The notes: generated from the letters alone by a model not told the origin. Counted from the first letter of the stretch, positions 50,739-59,342 are shown. The stretch: 64,000 nt of DNA from Yinghuangia elevatio (GCF_040649515.1 NZ_JBEZFP010000019.1:1-64000), one strand, 5' to 3'. A program made the numbers and translations.

Positions 50739-51602
50739 TCAGGGCTTGCGTGTCGGGGGGACGACGGGGGCGGCGGGCGTGGCGGGGGCGACGTACAAGT
50801 CCTCGGGCCGGGGTGGCTGCACGTCGACGGAGACGCCGAAGTCGAACAGTTCCGCGGCCGAGATCACCTTCGCGGTCTGGCTCTTGTCCTTGCCTTTGCC
50901 GCCCTCGGAGGCGAGGTTGAACTCCTCCTGGACCTTGCGCAGCCGGCCCTGGTCGTCGAGGTACACCTCGAAGGGGATCGTCGGGCTCGCGAAGCTCTTG
51001 AGCGCGGCGGCAAGCGGCGCACGGAGATTCGGCGGGGTCTCGTCGTGCGCCTTCTTGAGGTCGAGCGTCCCCTTGTAGTGCCGCACTTGGTCGTTGCCGA
51101 ACTTCTCGGTGCCGACCAGCACCACGTCGTCGTTGACGCCGCGCAGTATCTCGAACGACGTCGTCGGGTCGGCGCTGCCGCCGCTCAGCAGGTTGCCGTC
51201 GGCCAGACCCGCCACATCGATCCGCACCCACTTGTCGGGCGGTACGCCGGGGGCGGCGTTCTTCATGTAGAGCGCCTCGGGCGTGAGGATCTCCTGCAGC
51301 GGGCCGGTGATCCCGGAGTCCTCGGGGACCTGGAGGCTCACCGTGCCGATGCGGCGGCGGTAGTCGAACAGCCCCTCGCCGGTCAGCACCACGGTGCGGT
51401 CGCCGGACTGCATGGTCATGGTGGTCCGCGTACGCGAACTGCCCGCGTTGACGGTCGTCGCGGCGGCGGCGCGCACCGCGGCGACCGCCTCGGCCGAGCC
51501 GGCGGCGCCGGCGGGCCGGGCGTTGTCGCCCGTGTCCCCGCCGCACCCGGTCAGCCCCACGGCGCCCACACACGCACCGGTCAGCACGATCCGGAACTTC
51601 AT
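50739..51602 (-). CDS. LppX/LprAFG-like secreted lipoprotein
   Basis: A 287-residue lipoprotein with signal peptide and lipobox VGLTGC (about residues 15-20). The mature part (TTVNAGSSRTRTTMTMQSGDR, GLFDYRRRIGTVSLQVPED, MKNAAPGVPPDKWVRIDV, PTIPFEVYLDDQGRLRKVQEEF) matches the LppX_LprAFG/LolA-like fold, which carries lipids across the envelope in mycobacteria; the streptomycete ligand is unknown. Pro-rich C-terminus. It ends in PPTRKP. Confidence 0.88.
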   Translation of the reverse strand: MKFRIVLTGACVGAVGLTGCGGDTGDNARPAGAAGSAEAVAAVRAAAATTVNAGSSRTRTTMTMQSGDRTVVLTGEGLFDYRRRIGTVSLQVPEDSGITGPLQEILTPEALYMKNAAPGVPPDKWVRIDVAGLADGNLLSGGSADPTTSFEILRGVNDDVVLVGTEKFGNDQVRHYKGTLDLKKAHDETPPNLRAPLAAALKSFASPTIPFEVYLDDQGRLRKVQEEFNLASEGGKGKDKSQTAKVISAAELFDFGVSVDVQPPRPEDLYVAPATPAAPVVPPTRKP

Positions 51603-51886
51603 CCCACGACTCCCAAAGCGGACGCTTGCACCCGACGTCGGCGCGGGTGCGCGCACGAGAGGCGCGGCACCGCTCAAGGGACGCAACGAGCGGCGGGGCG
51701 CGGGGACACGGGTGCGCGACGGGAAATTCCTCCGGACGGACCGATGTCGGCGGATCTCCGAATGCGCGCGTCGACGCCGTGGGGCGGTCGGGCGTCGGGG
51801 TGGTCGGGCGTCGGGGTGGTCGGCGCTGGGGCCGGATCGGGCGCTGGAGTGGTCAGGCGCGCGGCATTTGGACGTTGGGCTGCCGG

Positions 51887-52648
51887 TCAGGAGGCGCCGG
51901 GGCTGACGGCCGCGTGCGACTCGGGCAGCCCGGCCAGTTCCTCGGGCTCCATGCGGCGGGTCCAGATGAGGTGACGCTCCATCAACTGCGTGACAGCGTC
52001 CGGGTCGCGGGCCTCGATCAGGTCCAGCAACTCGTGGTGTTCGTCCGCGGCCTGGCCGACCTCGCCCCGCTCCAGCAGCGTGCGCAGGCGGTAAAGGCGC
52101 GCCTGGGACCGCAGTTCGACCACGATGCGGACCAGGCGCATGTTGCCGGACAGCTGCAACAGGCAGGTGTGGAACCGCTGGTCGGCGGCGACGTACTCGA
52201 GCGCGTCCCCGCGCTTCGCGGCGGCGACTATGTCGTCGGCGAGCGCGCGGAGGGTCGGCAGCGCGTCGGGGCAACCGGCGCGGGCGATCTCGGCGACCGT
52301 CGGCACCTCGAGGAGGCGGCGCAGGCGGTGGATCTCCTCGGCGTCCTGCGCGGACAGCGCCCGGACCCGGAACCCCTTGTTGCGCACGGGTTCCACGAGG
52401 CCGTCCTTGGCGAGGTCGAGCAGGGCCTCGCGTACCGGCGTCGCCGAGACACCAAAGCGGGTGGCGAGGCCGGGCGCCGAGTAGACGACGCCGGGGCGCA
52501 TGTCGCCGGCGATCAGCGCCGCGCGGATCGCGCGGGCCACCTGCTCGCGCAGGCTCAGGCGTTCGCCCAGGCGTGCGGCGTCTGCTCCCGGATCGGCGCC
52601 TGGTTCGGCCCCGGGGTCGACCCTGTCCCCCGTGCCCGCCTCGTCCAT
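51887..52648 (-). CDS. GntR-family regulator, FadR/FCD type
   Basis: A 253-residue regulator with a GntR winged helix (about 28-95: REQVARAIRAALIAGDMRPG, FGVSATPVREALLDLAKDGL) and an all-helical FCD effector domain (about 105-235) whose His/Asp residues (AADQRFHTCLLQLSGN, DEHHELLDLIEARD) probably bind a metal and a carboxylate. The first 25 residues are acidic and Gly/Ala-rich. No catabolic operon is adjacent, so its target is unclear. Confidence 0.9.
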   Translation of the reverse strand: MDEAGTGDRVDPGAEPGADPGADAARLGERLSLREQVARAIRAALIAGDMRPGVVYSAPGLATRFGVSATPVREALLDLAKDGLVEPVRNKGFRVRALSAQDAEEIHRLRRLLEVPTVAEIARAGCPDALPTLRALADDIVAAAKRGDALEYVAADQRFHTCLLQLSGNMRLVRIVVELRSQARLYRLRTLLERGEVGQAADEHHELLDLIEARDPDAVTQLMERHLIWTRRMEPEELAGLPESHAAVSPGAS

Positions 52649-52777
52649 GCCGCTTCAAGTCCCTCCGTGACACGGCGTGCGGTTCCCGCCGTGGAGGCGC
52701 CGCGCGGCCGGGGCCGGAGCGCCTCCACCAGACCGTACCCAACTGCGTGCGTACGGCGCAGCTTCGCGGGTGGCGGG

Positions 52778-53605
52778 TCAGCCGGCTCGGCGGCGGCGCG
52801 CGGCGACGACGGCGGTCGTACCGCCCGCGGCGAGCAGTCCCGCACCCGAGACGAGGAACGGCCACGTCGGCGATCCGCCGCCGGTACGGGCGAGTTCGGG
52901 CTGCGCGGAAGGCTGCGGGCTCGTACTGGGCACGGACGCGGCAGGACGGGTCGCGGGCGGCGCGGAGGTGGGCGCGACGGGCGTCGCGGTCGCCGTCGAA
53001 GGCGGTTCCGGGGTGCGCGGCCCGGGAGTTCCGGGGCGCGACGGGCACGCCTTCTCGCCGACCGTCAGATTCACCGGTACGGGTCCGGCGGGGAGCAGGT
53101 GGAGTTCGAGGGCGACGGCGCGTCCGGGGTATTGCGAGCCGATGCCGATCCAGCCGAGCGGCCCGAGGTCGATCTTGGGCAGTCCGGTGGACTTGACCTC
53201 GACGCCGATCGTGCGCAGCGCCTGGAGGGCGGCGACGGTGAGCGCGCCGCGTTCGCCGCAGGTGGGCTGGAGGAGTTGGAGGTCGACGACCTCGCGGAGC
53301 GCGGCTTCCACACGCTCCGCCTGCTCCTGGCCGTCGGCCCGGCCCGTCGGCCCTGCGTCTGCGGCGGCGGCAGGGGGCGGTGTGGTCGGCGCCGGGGTTG
53401 TGGTGGCCTGCGCGGGGGCCGCGCCCGCGAGGAGGGCGGCCAGCGCGGCGGCCGGGACGATTGCGGCGGCGGAGATGCGGGTGGCGGCGCGGGTACGGCT
53501 ACGGGTGGTGGTGGTGGTGGTGCGGGTGCCGGCACGTCCGGCGGCGGGGGTGGGCTTGGCGGTTGCCCGGTGCGTACGGCGGCGTGCGGATGTCGGTGCG
53601 GACAC
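52778..53605 (-). CDS. Sortase-anchored surface protein (LAxTG)
   Basis: A 275-residue exported protein. A very basic N-terminus (ARRRTHRATAKP, TTTTTTRSRTR) leads into a signal peptide ending APAQA. A domain of about 100 residues has two cysteines (LLQPTCGERGAL, VGEKACPSRP) and VEVKSTGLPKIDLGPLGW. A Pro/Ser/Thr linker precedes a C-terminal sorting signal: LARTG (238-242), a hydrophobic helix and RRRRAG. LAxTG is the motif used by class E sortases of Streptomyces. The GTG start follows GAGGGG. No known enzymatic domain was seen. Confidence 0.85.
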   Translation of the reverse strand: MSAPTSARRRTHRATAKPTPAAGRAGTRTTTTTTRSRTRAATRISAAAIVPAAALAALLAGAAPAQATTTPAPTTPPPAAAADAGPTGRADGQEQAERVEAALREVVDLQLLQPTCGERGALTVAALQALRTIGVEVKSTGLPKIDLGPLGWIGIGSQYPGRAVALELHLLPAGPVPVNLTVGEKACPSRPGTPGPRTPEPPSTATATPVAPTSAPPATRPAASVPSTSPQPSAQPELARTGGGSPTWPFLVSGAGLLAAGGTTAVVAARRRRAG

Positions 53606-53860
53606 GGCTGTGGACCCCTCGTCGTGGAGTGCGCGCGCCACGGGACGGTGGCCGCGCAGGAGCGACTGTCCGGGGAAACGGCGCGGAGGGGTGACGCCTC
53701 GGATGATGATCCGATGACCGGACGCGGGTGAGTCTGGCACCGAGGGCGCGCGGTTGGGCCCGGTTTCGGGAATCTTGACCCTTGCGGGCGGTGGCTCGTC
53801 GAGGGCGGGGTACGCCACGTCGGGCGCGATGTGCTGCGGGCGGCGGGGCGGCGTGCAGGC

Positions 53861-53902
53861 GCGCGGAGTGCGGTGCGCGGAGTGCGGTGCGCGGAGTGCG
53901 GT
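53861..53902. repeat. Three tandem copies of a 14-bp repeat
   Basis: GCGCGGAGTGCGGT is repeated three times without change, followed by a partial copy, in the non-coding gap between the PAP2 stop and the LAxTG gene start. It is a likely slippage-prone minisatellite. Confidence 0.9.
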
Positions 53903-53929
53903 GCGCGGCGGGACGGTGCGAGCGGTGGG

Positions 53930-54583
53930 TCAGCCGGTCGGCTCCGCGACGACCAGCGGGCGCAGCGGTGTGGTCTCGACCCGGCGTACGACCGGCAGCA
54001 GGGCACGCAGGGCCAGCGGCGACAGCGCGAGCGCGACGAGGGCGCCGAGCGCGAAGCCACCCAGGATGTCCGTGGGGTAGTGGACCCCTACATAGAGGCG
54101 GGCGAACCCCTGAAGGACGGCGACGAGGACGGCAATAGCGCCGAGCCGCCGGTCGACCAGCAGCAGGGCGATCGCCAGGGACATCGTCAGCAGGGCGTGG
54201 TCGGAGGCGAAGGACGGGTCGTCCTTGCCCTGCACGAGGACCGTGACGTCGGGGTGGGTCAGGAAGGGGCGGGGCCGGTCGACCCATTCGCGCAGCGGCA
54301 TGTTGGCCACCTCTGCGAGCAGGGCGGCGATCGGCGCCCAGATGAGCCCGGCGACGGCGACGTCGTGGTCGGGACGTCGGCGGGCCCGGAACCACGCGAT
54401 GCCGAGGAGTCCGGCGAGGATCGCGAGGAGGCCGTACTCCCCCATGAACTCCATGAAGCCGTGCGCCCATGTGGTGTCCTCGGCGAGGCCGTTGACGCCT
54501 TGGAGGACATCGACGTCGATGTTGTCTCCGGCGGCGAGGGGCACCGCGGGCTCGGCCGCGGCGGGCAAGGCGTACACGGACAC
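53930..54583 (-). CDS. PAP2-family membrane phosphatase
   Basis: A 217-residue membrane enzyme with about six helices and the three PAP2 motifs: REWVDRPRP (motif 1), PSFASDHALLTM (motif 2, with the catalytic His and Asp replacing Gly of PSGH) and ARLYVGVHYPTDILGG (motif 3). It should dephosphorylate a lipid phosphate such as phosphatidic acid or undecaprenyl pyrophosphate. The ATG follows a short leader; there is no partner gene on this strand. Confidence 0.9.
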   Translation of the reverse strand: MSVYALPAAAEPAVPLAAGDNIDVDVLQGVNGLAEDTTWAHGFMEFMGEYGLLAILAGLLGIAWFRARRRPDHDVAVAGLIWAPIAALLAEVANMPLREWVDRPRPFLTHPDVTVLVQGKDDPSFASDHALLTMSLAIALLLVDRRLGAIAVLVAVLQGFARLYVGVHYPTDILGGFALGALVALALSPLALRALLPVVRRVETTPLRPLVVAEPTG

Positions 54584-55002
54584 GGCAGGACCTCCCGAGA
54601 AATTCGTCCTTCAAGATCACGCTTGGGAGGTCTGCGCGGTTCCCGAACCGCGGGGATTCCCCTGATTGGGGCCCTGAGAGGGAGCTCGGCCGAGCGGATA
54701 ATCCGGACGAATGATGGTAGAGCGCCTGTCAGGTCATCCGATCGAAGGAGATGCGCGCCGATGACCTGCCGAACAAAGCCCCATGTCGGACATTTCGGAT
54801 CTTGCCTTCGGAATGTCGGCCAGGTCACACCAATTTGACGTTCGATCACCGTCCGTGCGCGAAGCGTGGTGGTTTTTTACAAACGGTCAGTGGAGCGGTA
54901 CCGAAGGTAGGAATTCGGACACCTTCGGCCGTCCAAAAGTGACAAGGAGTGACGTCTTGCCCACCACAAAACGGACGTAAACCTGTTCTTACGATGAGTC
55001 GC
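54584..55002. other. PAP2 / rpf intergenic, no gene seen
   Basis: About 420 bp upstream of the riboswitch promoter with no supported gene. It is notably AT-richer than the average, with a TTTTTTACAAACG stretch near 54876, and may contain the PAP2 promoter and binding sites for the rpf gene. Confidence 0.5.
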
Positions 55003-55032
55003 TTGTGATCTCAGGATCTGTCTGCCTAACGT
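55003..55032 (+). promoter_or_regulatory. Promoter of the riboswitch-rpf transcript
   Basis: TTGTGA (55003-55008) and TAACGT (55027-55032) with an 18-bp spacer. Transcription would begin near 55039, just before the riboswitch. Confidence 0.55.
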
Positions 55033-55065
55033 GCTCCGCGTCGGTCCCCACACCGACCCCTCTCA

Positions 55066-55274
55066 CCGGAACGCCTAGTTCTGCCGCCGGTCGGGACGGG
55101 ACAGCTGAGAAGCAGCCACGGCAGAAGCGGGGGAACCAGGTGTAACGCGCCGGACTGGTGACAAACCAGGACGGCTAGGGGTGAAGCCGTACCAGTGACC
55201 CTTTGACCGGGGTCGCCGCGGGCGGCCGGGCAACTCCAGCCCGAATCCGACAGCTCACCTCGCAGGCGTAGGAG
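55066..55274 (+). ncRNA. c-di-AMP (ydaO/yuaA) riboswitch
   Basis: The region shows the conserved blocks of actinobacterial ydaO riboswitches: GGAACGCC at the 5' end, CGGCAGAAGCGGGGGAACC, GGGGTGAAGCCGT, then GCCCGAATCCGACAGCTCAC and CTCGCAGGCG. ACGCCT (55071-55076) pairs with AGGCGT (55264-55269) as the P1 stem, right before the GGAGAGG ribosome-binding site. These RNAs bind two c-di-AMP molecules and switch off wall-hydrolase genes such as rpfA in Streptomyces, exactly the class of gene that follows. Confidence 0.93.
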
Positions 55275-55286
55275 AGGAAACGCTTC

Positions 55287-56582
55287 ATGCTGTCCGGAAC
55301 CGGGCGTCATCGCCGTACCCGTCTGTCCACGACCTCGCGCATCGCCGTCGCCGCCGGTGTCACCGGTGCCGCGATCGCCGCCCCGATCATCGGGGCGACC
55401 ACCGCCTCCGCCGCGTCGGTGAGCACCTGGGACAAGGTCGCCCAGTGCGAGAGCACCGGCAACTGGTCCATCAACACCGGCAACGGCTTCTACGGTGGGC
55501 TGCAGTTCACCAACTCCACCTGGCGCGAGTTCGGCGGCACGCAGTACGCCGCGCGCGCCGACCTGGCCACCAAGGACCAGCAGATCGCGATCGCCGAGAA
55601 GGTGCTCGCGGGCCAGGGCCCCGGCGCCTGGCCGGTCTGCTCCGTCAAGGCGGGCCTGACCAAGAACAGCGGCACCCCCTCGATCGACACCGGCTCCACC
55701 GGCAGCTCGACCACCAAGTCCCAGAACGCCGCCCCGAAGAGCCAGTCCGGCTCGCAGCTCTCCGAGGACACCAAGTCCGAGGCGAAGACCGAGAGCAAGG
55801 CTCCCGCGTCCGCGTCGACCGGCAGCACCTCGTACACCGTCGTCGTCGGCGACACCCTCTCGAAGATCGCCGACGCCCAGCACGTCGACGGCGGCTGGGA
55901 GAAGCTGTACCAGGACAACCGCGGCGTCGTCGGCGGCAACCCGAACATGATCTACGCGGGCCAGAAGCTGGCCCTGGCCGGCGGCCAGGCCGCAGCCCCG
56001 CAGACCGGTGCCAAGCTCACCGAGGACACCAAGTCCTCCGCCAACACCGGCAGCACGAAGAACCAGGCCAAGAACCAGTCCGGCGCCAAGCTGAGCACCG
56101 ACTCCGGCAGCTCGACCGCGAAGTCCGGCAGCACGGCCAAGAACTCGACCGACAACGCCACCGCGTCGTCGTCCTCCGCGTCGGGCTACACCCGTCCGGT
56201 CCCGGGCGCGCCGCACGGCTCGTACGGCAACTCGGGCTCGCTGTGGTCGAACGGCCACACCGGTGAGGACTTCTCCGCCGCGTCGGGCACCTCCGTCAAG
56301 GCGGTCACCTCCGGCACGGTCGTCAAGTCCGGCTGGGGCGGCGCGTACGGCAACGAGGTCGTCATCAAGCACGCCGACGGCAAGTACAGCCAGTACGGCC
56401 ACCTGTCGTCCTCGTCCGTGTCGGTCGGCCAGCAGGTCTCGACCGGCCAGCAGATCGGTCTGTCCGGCTCGACCGGCAACTCGACCGGCCCGCACCTGCA
56501 CTTCGAGATCCGCACCACCCCGAACTACGGCTCGGACATCAACCCGCTGGCTTACCTGCGCGCCCACGGCGTCAGCATCTGA
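55287..56582 (+). CDS. Rpf-LysM-M23 secreted cell-wall hydrolase
   Basis: A 431-residue secreted enzyme with three wall domains. The signal peptide ends TTASAA (about residue 43). A resuscitation-promoting-factor domain (about 44-118, WDKVAQCESTGNWSI, GFYGGLQFTNSTW, catalytic Glu in QCEST) cleaves glycan. LysM (about 182-235, YTVVVGDTLSKIADAQ) binds glycan. M23 (about 320-431, HTGEDFSAASGT, HLHFEIRT) carries zinc-binding His/Asp and His-x-His of a lysostaphin-type peptidase. Linkers are Ser/Thr/Lys-rich. The c-di-AMP riboswitch in its leader should repress it when the nucleotide is high. Confidence 0.95.
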   Translation: MLSGTGRHRRTRLSTTSRIAVAAGVTGAAIAAPIIGATTASAASVSTWDKVAQCESTGNWSINTGNGFYGGLQFTNSTWREFGGTQYAARADLATKDQQIAIAEKVLAGQGPGAWPVCSVKAGLTKNSGTPSIDTGSTGSSTTKSQNAAPKSQSGSQLSEDTKSEAKTESKAPASASTGSTSYTVVVGDTLSKIADAQHVDGGWEKLYQDNRGVVGGNPNMIYAGQKLALAGGQAAAPQTGAKLTEDTKSSANTGSTKNQAKNQSGAKLSTDSGSSTAKSGSTAKNSTDNATASSSSASGYTRPVPGAPHGSYGNSGSLWSNGHTGEDFSAASGTSVKAVTSGTVVKSGWGGAYGNEVVIKHADGKYSQYGHLSSSSVSVGQQVSTGQQIGLSGSTGNSTGPHLHFEIRTTPNYGSDINPLAYLRAHGVSI

Positions 56583-56637
56583 GCCACACCAGACGCCCCG
56601 CGCAGTTGTGGGGCTGACGCGGGACAGCAGTAAAACC

Positions 56638-56669
56638 GACGCCCGGCCGGACTCCTCCGGCCGGGCGTC
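56638..56669 (+). terminator. Terminator after the rpf gene
   Basis: GACGCCCGGCCGG and CCGGCCGGGCGTC form a perfect 13-bp stem with a 6-base loop, 56 bases past the stop. Confidence 0.9.
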
Positions 56670-56764
56670 GCCGCGTCCGCACACCCGGGTCGCTGCGACC
56701 GGGTCCGCACATGGCTTGACCGGTCTGCCGAACGGCCTGACCGGTCCGGCAGTTCAGCGTGCAT

Positions 56765-57163
56765 TCAGCTTGCGAGTGCCGCGCCGAAGCGCAGGAATCC
56801 GGCGACCTGCGGGGCGAAGGTGACGGCACCCTCGCCGACTCCCTCGCGTATACCGGCCGTCACTTCCGCGTCCGGCTCGCCGTACACCTCGAAGCTCTCG
56901 ATGCGGCAGTGCTCCATCACCCCTTGAATGTACGGATCCGCGAGCCGCCAGTGCGTGCGGACCGCGTCCGAATCCCGGAACAACTGGAAACTGTGCGCGG
57001 TCATCGCCGGTTCGTCGACGAAGACTTCGACCATGAGCTGGGGTCCGTGGCGTTCGGCGAACCCGACGGCGTCGGCGACGGCTTTGCGGAAGCCCTCCAG
57101 GTGCCCGACGGTGATCCGCATCGTGTTGTGGAAGAGCAGGATGGCGTCGTTGTCGCTGTTCAT
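56765..57163 (-). CDS. ABM-like (antibiotic biosynthesis monooxygenase fold) protein
   Basis: A 132-residue protein with the pattern of a dimeric alpha/beta-barrel (ABM/YgiN-like): HNTMRITVGHLEGFRKAVADAV, MVEVFVDEPAMTAHSFQLF and AVRTHWRLADPYIQGVME. No catalytic residue can be assigned and the match is from fold pattern only. The start at 57163 lies 7 bases after an AAGGAT -10 with a 19-bp spacer, which would make it leaderless; an in-frame ATG at 57172 would overlap that -10. It is divergent from the ArsR regulator. Confidence 0.72.
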   Translation of the reverse strand: MNSDNDAILLFHNTMRITVGHLEGFRKAVADAVGFAERHGPQLMVEVFVDEPAMTAHSFQLFRDSDAVRTHWRLADPYIQGVMEHCRIESFEVYGEPDAEVTAGIREGVGEGAVTFAPQVAGFLRFGAALAS

Positions 57164-57170
57164 GCGGACC

Positions 57171-57201
57171 ATCCTTGAACTTGAAGCGAACTTGAGGTCA
57201 A
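57171..57201 (-). promoter_or_regulatory. 19-bp-spacer (MerR-like) promoter for ABM-like gene
   Basis: Minus-strand TTGACC (57196-57201) and AAGGAT (57171-57176) are 19 bp apart, the over-long spacing that MerR-family activators correct. The spacer contains TCAAGTTC twice with an 11-bp period. No MerR gene is next to it. Confidence 0.5.
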
Positions 57202-57257
57202 GCCCTTCGGGTGCCGCAATCCACGGCCCTTCACGTCGCCCGCCCTACGATGAGCGC

Positions 57258-57614
57258 ATGAGCTCGGGCCAGGACACCGCAGATGCGCACCGGTCGCACG
57301 AGCACGCCGACGGCGCTCGCCTCGATGCCGCGGTCTCCGTGCTCGCGCTGCTCGCGGACCGCACACGGCTCGCGCTGATGCGCGAACTCGCCGCGGGAGA
57401 AGCCGATGTGAGCACCTTGACCGAGGCGACCGGAGCGCCCCGTACCTCGGTCAGCCAGCACCTGGCCAAACTGCGCCTCGCCGGGCTCGTGACCGCCCGC
57501 AAGGACGGGCGCCGCGTCGTGTACGCGGTACGCCACGGGCATCTGCGCCGCCTCGTCGACGAGGTGCTGAGCGCCGCGGACCACCAGATCCGCGCCCTGC
57601 CGCCGCACGACTGA
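57258..57614 (+). CDS. ArsR/SmtB-family regulator
   Basis: A 118-residue winged-helix repressor: VLALLADRTRLALMRELAAG, VSTLTEATGAPRTSVSQHLA (recognition helix) and LVTARKDGRRVVYAVRHGHL. The N-terminus is His-rich (DAHRSHEHADG) and the C-terminus has DHQIRALPPHD, so a CzrA/NmtR-like metal site on the last helix is possible. A TACGAT -10 (57246-57251) ends 6 bases before the ATG: a leaderless gene. It precedes an MFS pump by 175 bp; a matching palindrome lies between the two. Confidence 0.92.
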   Translation: MSSGQDTADAHRSHEHADGARLDAAVSVLALLADRTRLALMRELAAGEADVSTLTEATGAPRTSVSQHLAKLRLAGLVTARKDGRRVVYAVRHGHLRRLVDEVLSAADHQIRALPPHD

Positions 57615-57712
57615 GCAGCGGTCCCGGCTGCGGGCACCGGTCTCCGAGGGTGCGCCCAGCGCTTGGCCCAGCGCCCCGTTGCCCCCGTGCGTTCGCCGCG
57701 GGCCCACCTATG

Positions 57713-57736
57713 ACATGTGCACACGTATGCACATGT
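57713..57736. promoter_or_regulatory. ArsR-type operator before MFS gene
   Basis: ACATGTGCA (57713-57721) and TGCACATGT (57728-57736) form a perfect inverted repeat with a 6-base centre. It overlaps the spacer upstream of a TATGCT -10 (57742-57747) of the MFS gene, an ideal repression site for the ArsR protein next door. Confidence 0.72.
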
Positions 57737-57789
57737 TGCCTTATGCTGAACGGGCCACCTCGCTCCCACCGGAATGAGGCCCCCGCCCC

Positions 57790-59079
57790 ATGCCGACGCC
57801 GCTGCGCAACCGCACCTACCGCCGCCTGTTCACCGCACAGGTGATCGCGCTGGCGGGCACCGGGTTGGCGACGGTCGCACTCAGCCTGCTGGCGTACGAC
57901 ATCGCCGGGTCGGACGCCGCGGCGGTCCTCGGCACCGCGCTGGCGATCAAGATGGCCGCGTACGTGACCATCGCCCCGGTGGTCGGCGCAGTCGCCGGCC
58001 GGCTCCCGCGCCGCGCGCTGCTCGCGGCCATGGACGTCGTGCGTGCCGGAATCGCGGCCGCGCTGCCGTTCGTCACTCAGGTGTGGCAGATCTACCTGCT
58101 GATCTTCCTGCTCCAGGCGGCGTCCGCGGCCTTCACCCCGACGTTCCAGGCGACGATCCCCGAAGTCCTGCGCGAGGAACGGCAGTACACGCGGGCTCTG
58201 TCGATGTCGCGGCTCGCGTACGACCTGGAGAGCCTGCTCAGCCCGGCGCTCGCGGCCGGGTTGCTCGCGGTCGCGTCGTACGACTGGCTCTTCGCCGGGA
58301 CAGTCGCCGGCTTCGCGGCGTCGGCGGCGCTCGTCGTCTCGGCGGCCCTCCCCAAACCCACGCCCGCCGCCCCGGTCGCTCACGCCGGCGGCGTCCGCGC
58401 GAAGGCGACGGCCGGAGCGCGGCTGCTGTGGGCCGTCCCGCGCCTGCGCGCGTTGCTCGCCCTCGACTTGGCGGTGGCCGCGGCAGGTGCGCTCGTCTTC
58501 GTCGACACGGTTGTCGTGGTCCGCGACCACTTCGGGCGGTCGGCGGGATCGGTGTCGCTGGCGCTCGGGGCGTACGGCGCAGGCTCGATGGCCGTCGCGC
58601 TGCTGCTCCCCCGTCTACTCGAACGCCTCGGCGACCGCCGGGTCATGCTGTCCGCCGCGTACGCGTTCCCGGTCCTCCTCGCCGCGTCGGCGGCGCTGAC
58701 CGCCACCGCGTGGGCCGGCCGCGGCGCGTGGCTCGCCCTGCTCGGCACCTGGGCGGCGATCGGCGCCGCGAGTTCGGCGGTGCTGACGCCCGTCGGGCGG
58801 CTCGTCCGGCGGTCGGCGCGCGATGCGGACCTGCCCGCCGCGTACGCCGCGCAGTTCTCGCTCTCGCACGCGTGCTGGCTGCTCACGTACCCGCTCGCGG
58901 GGTGGCTGGCCTCCGAGGCCGGACTCGCGGCGACAGCAGCTGGATTGGGGGCCATCGCGCTCGTCGGCGCCGTCGCGGCCGCTCGCGTCTGGCCGGCCTC
59001 CGACGACCGGCACGGCGGCCGGGATCTCGCGGTCGCCGGCGAACGCCGGGAGTTGCCGCAATCGCGCATTGCCGCGTGA
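57790..59079 (+). CDS. MFS transporter (12-TM, ArsR-linked)
   Basis: A 429-residue efflux-type MFS protein with about 12 helices: FTAQVIALAGTGLATVALSL in TM1, GAVAGRLPRRALLAAMDVVR as the loop 2-3 motif and FTPTFQATIPEVLREE after TM4. It resembles the family members found next to ArsR regulators, which export metals, organoarsenicals or drugs; no substrate can be named. The operator in front suggests induction by the ArsR ligand. Confidence 0.9.
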   Translation: MPTPLRNRTYRRLFTAQVIALAGTGLATVALSLLAYDIAGSDAAAVLGTALAIKMAAYVTIAPVVGAVAGRLPRRALLAAMDVVRAGIAAALPFVTQVWQIYLLIFLLQAASAAFTPTFQATIPEVLREERQYTRALSMSRLAYDLESLLSPALAAGLLAVASYDWLFAGTVAGFAASAALVVSAALPKPTPAAPVAHAGGVRAKATAGARLLWAVPRLRALLALDLAVAAAGALVFVDTVVVVRDHFGRSAGSVSLALGAYGAGSMAVALLLPRLLERLGDRRVMLSAAYAFPVLLAASAALTATAWAGRGAWLALLGTWAAIGAASSAVLTPVGRLVRRSARDADLPAAYAAQFSLSHACWLLTYPLAGWLASEAGLAATAAGLGAIALVGAVAAARVWPASDDRHGGRDLAVAGERRELPQSRIAA

Positions 59080-59319
59080 CGAGGGGTTGCGGCGCGCACG
59101 CGAGGTAAAAGACGTACGTTGCGCCGTACCGCCTCGCCCGAATTCGCCGCGGATAGTGCCGGCCCGTGAAATACCCCGGTCCGGCAGTCCTCCGGCAGCC
59201 CCATCCGGCAGCCAGAAGCGAACGGTCGCAAAACGGGGGCGCCGTGCGGGCCAAACCGCCGCAAAACGAAAGGCAAGGAGGAATGTTCTCTCCTTGCCAC
59301 TCTCAACTTATAGCGCATG
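59080..59319. other. MFS / helR intergenic, left part
   Basis: No gene is supported. A 9-bp perfect inverted repeat GGCAAGGAG / CTCCTTGCC (59272-59280, 59290-59298) lies 22 bases before the rifamycin-associated element and may be part of the helR control region. Confidence 0.5.
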
Positions 59320-59342
59320 GGGGGCCTTGCGGCAAGGCCCCC
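59320..59342. promoter_or_regulatory. Rifamycin-associated element (RAE) before helR
   Basis: GGGGGCCTTGC (59320-59330), one G, then GCAAGGCCCCC (59332-59342): a perfect 11-bp inverted repeat. It contains the CTTGCGGCAAG core of the RAE that marks rifamycin-inducible resistance genes in actinobacteria. It lies about 205 bases before the helR ATG, next to a possible TTGCGG (59327-59332) / CAGAAT (59352-59357) promoter. Confidence 0.82.
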
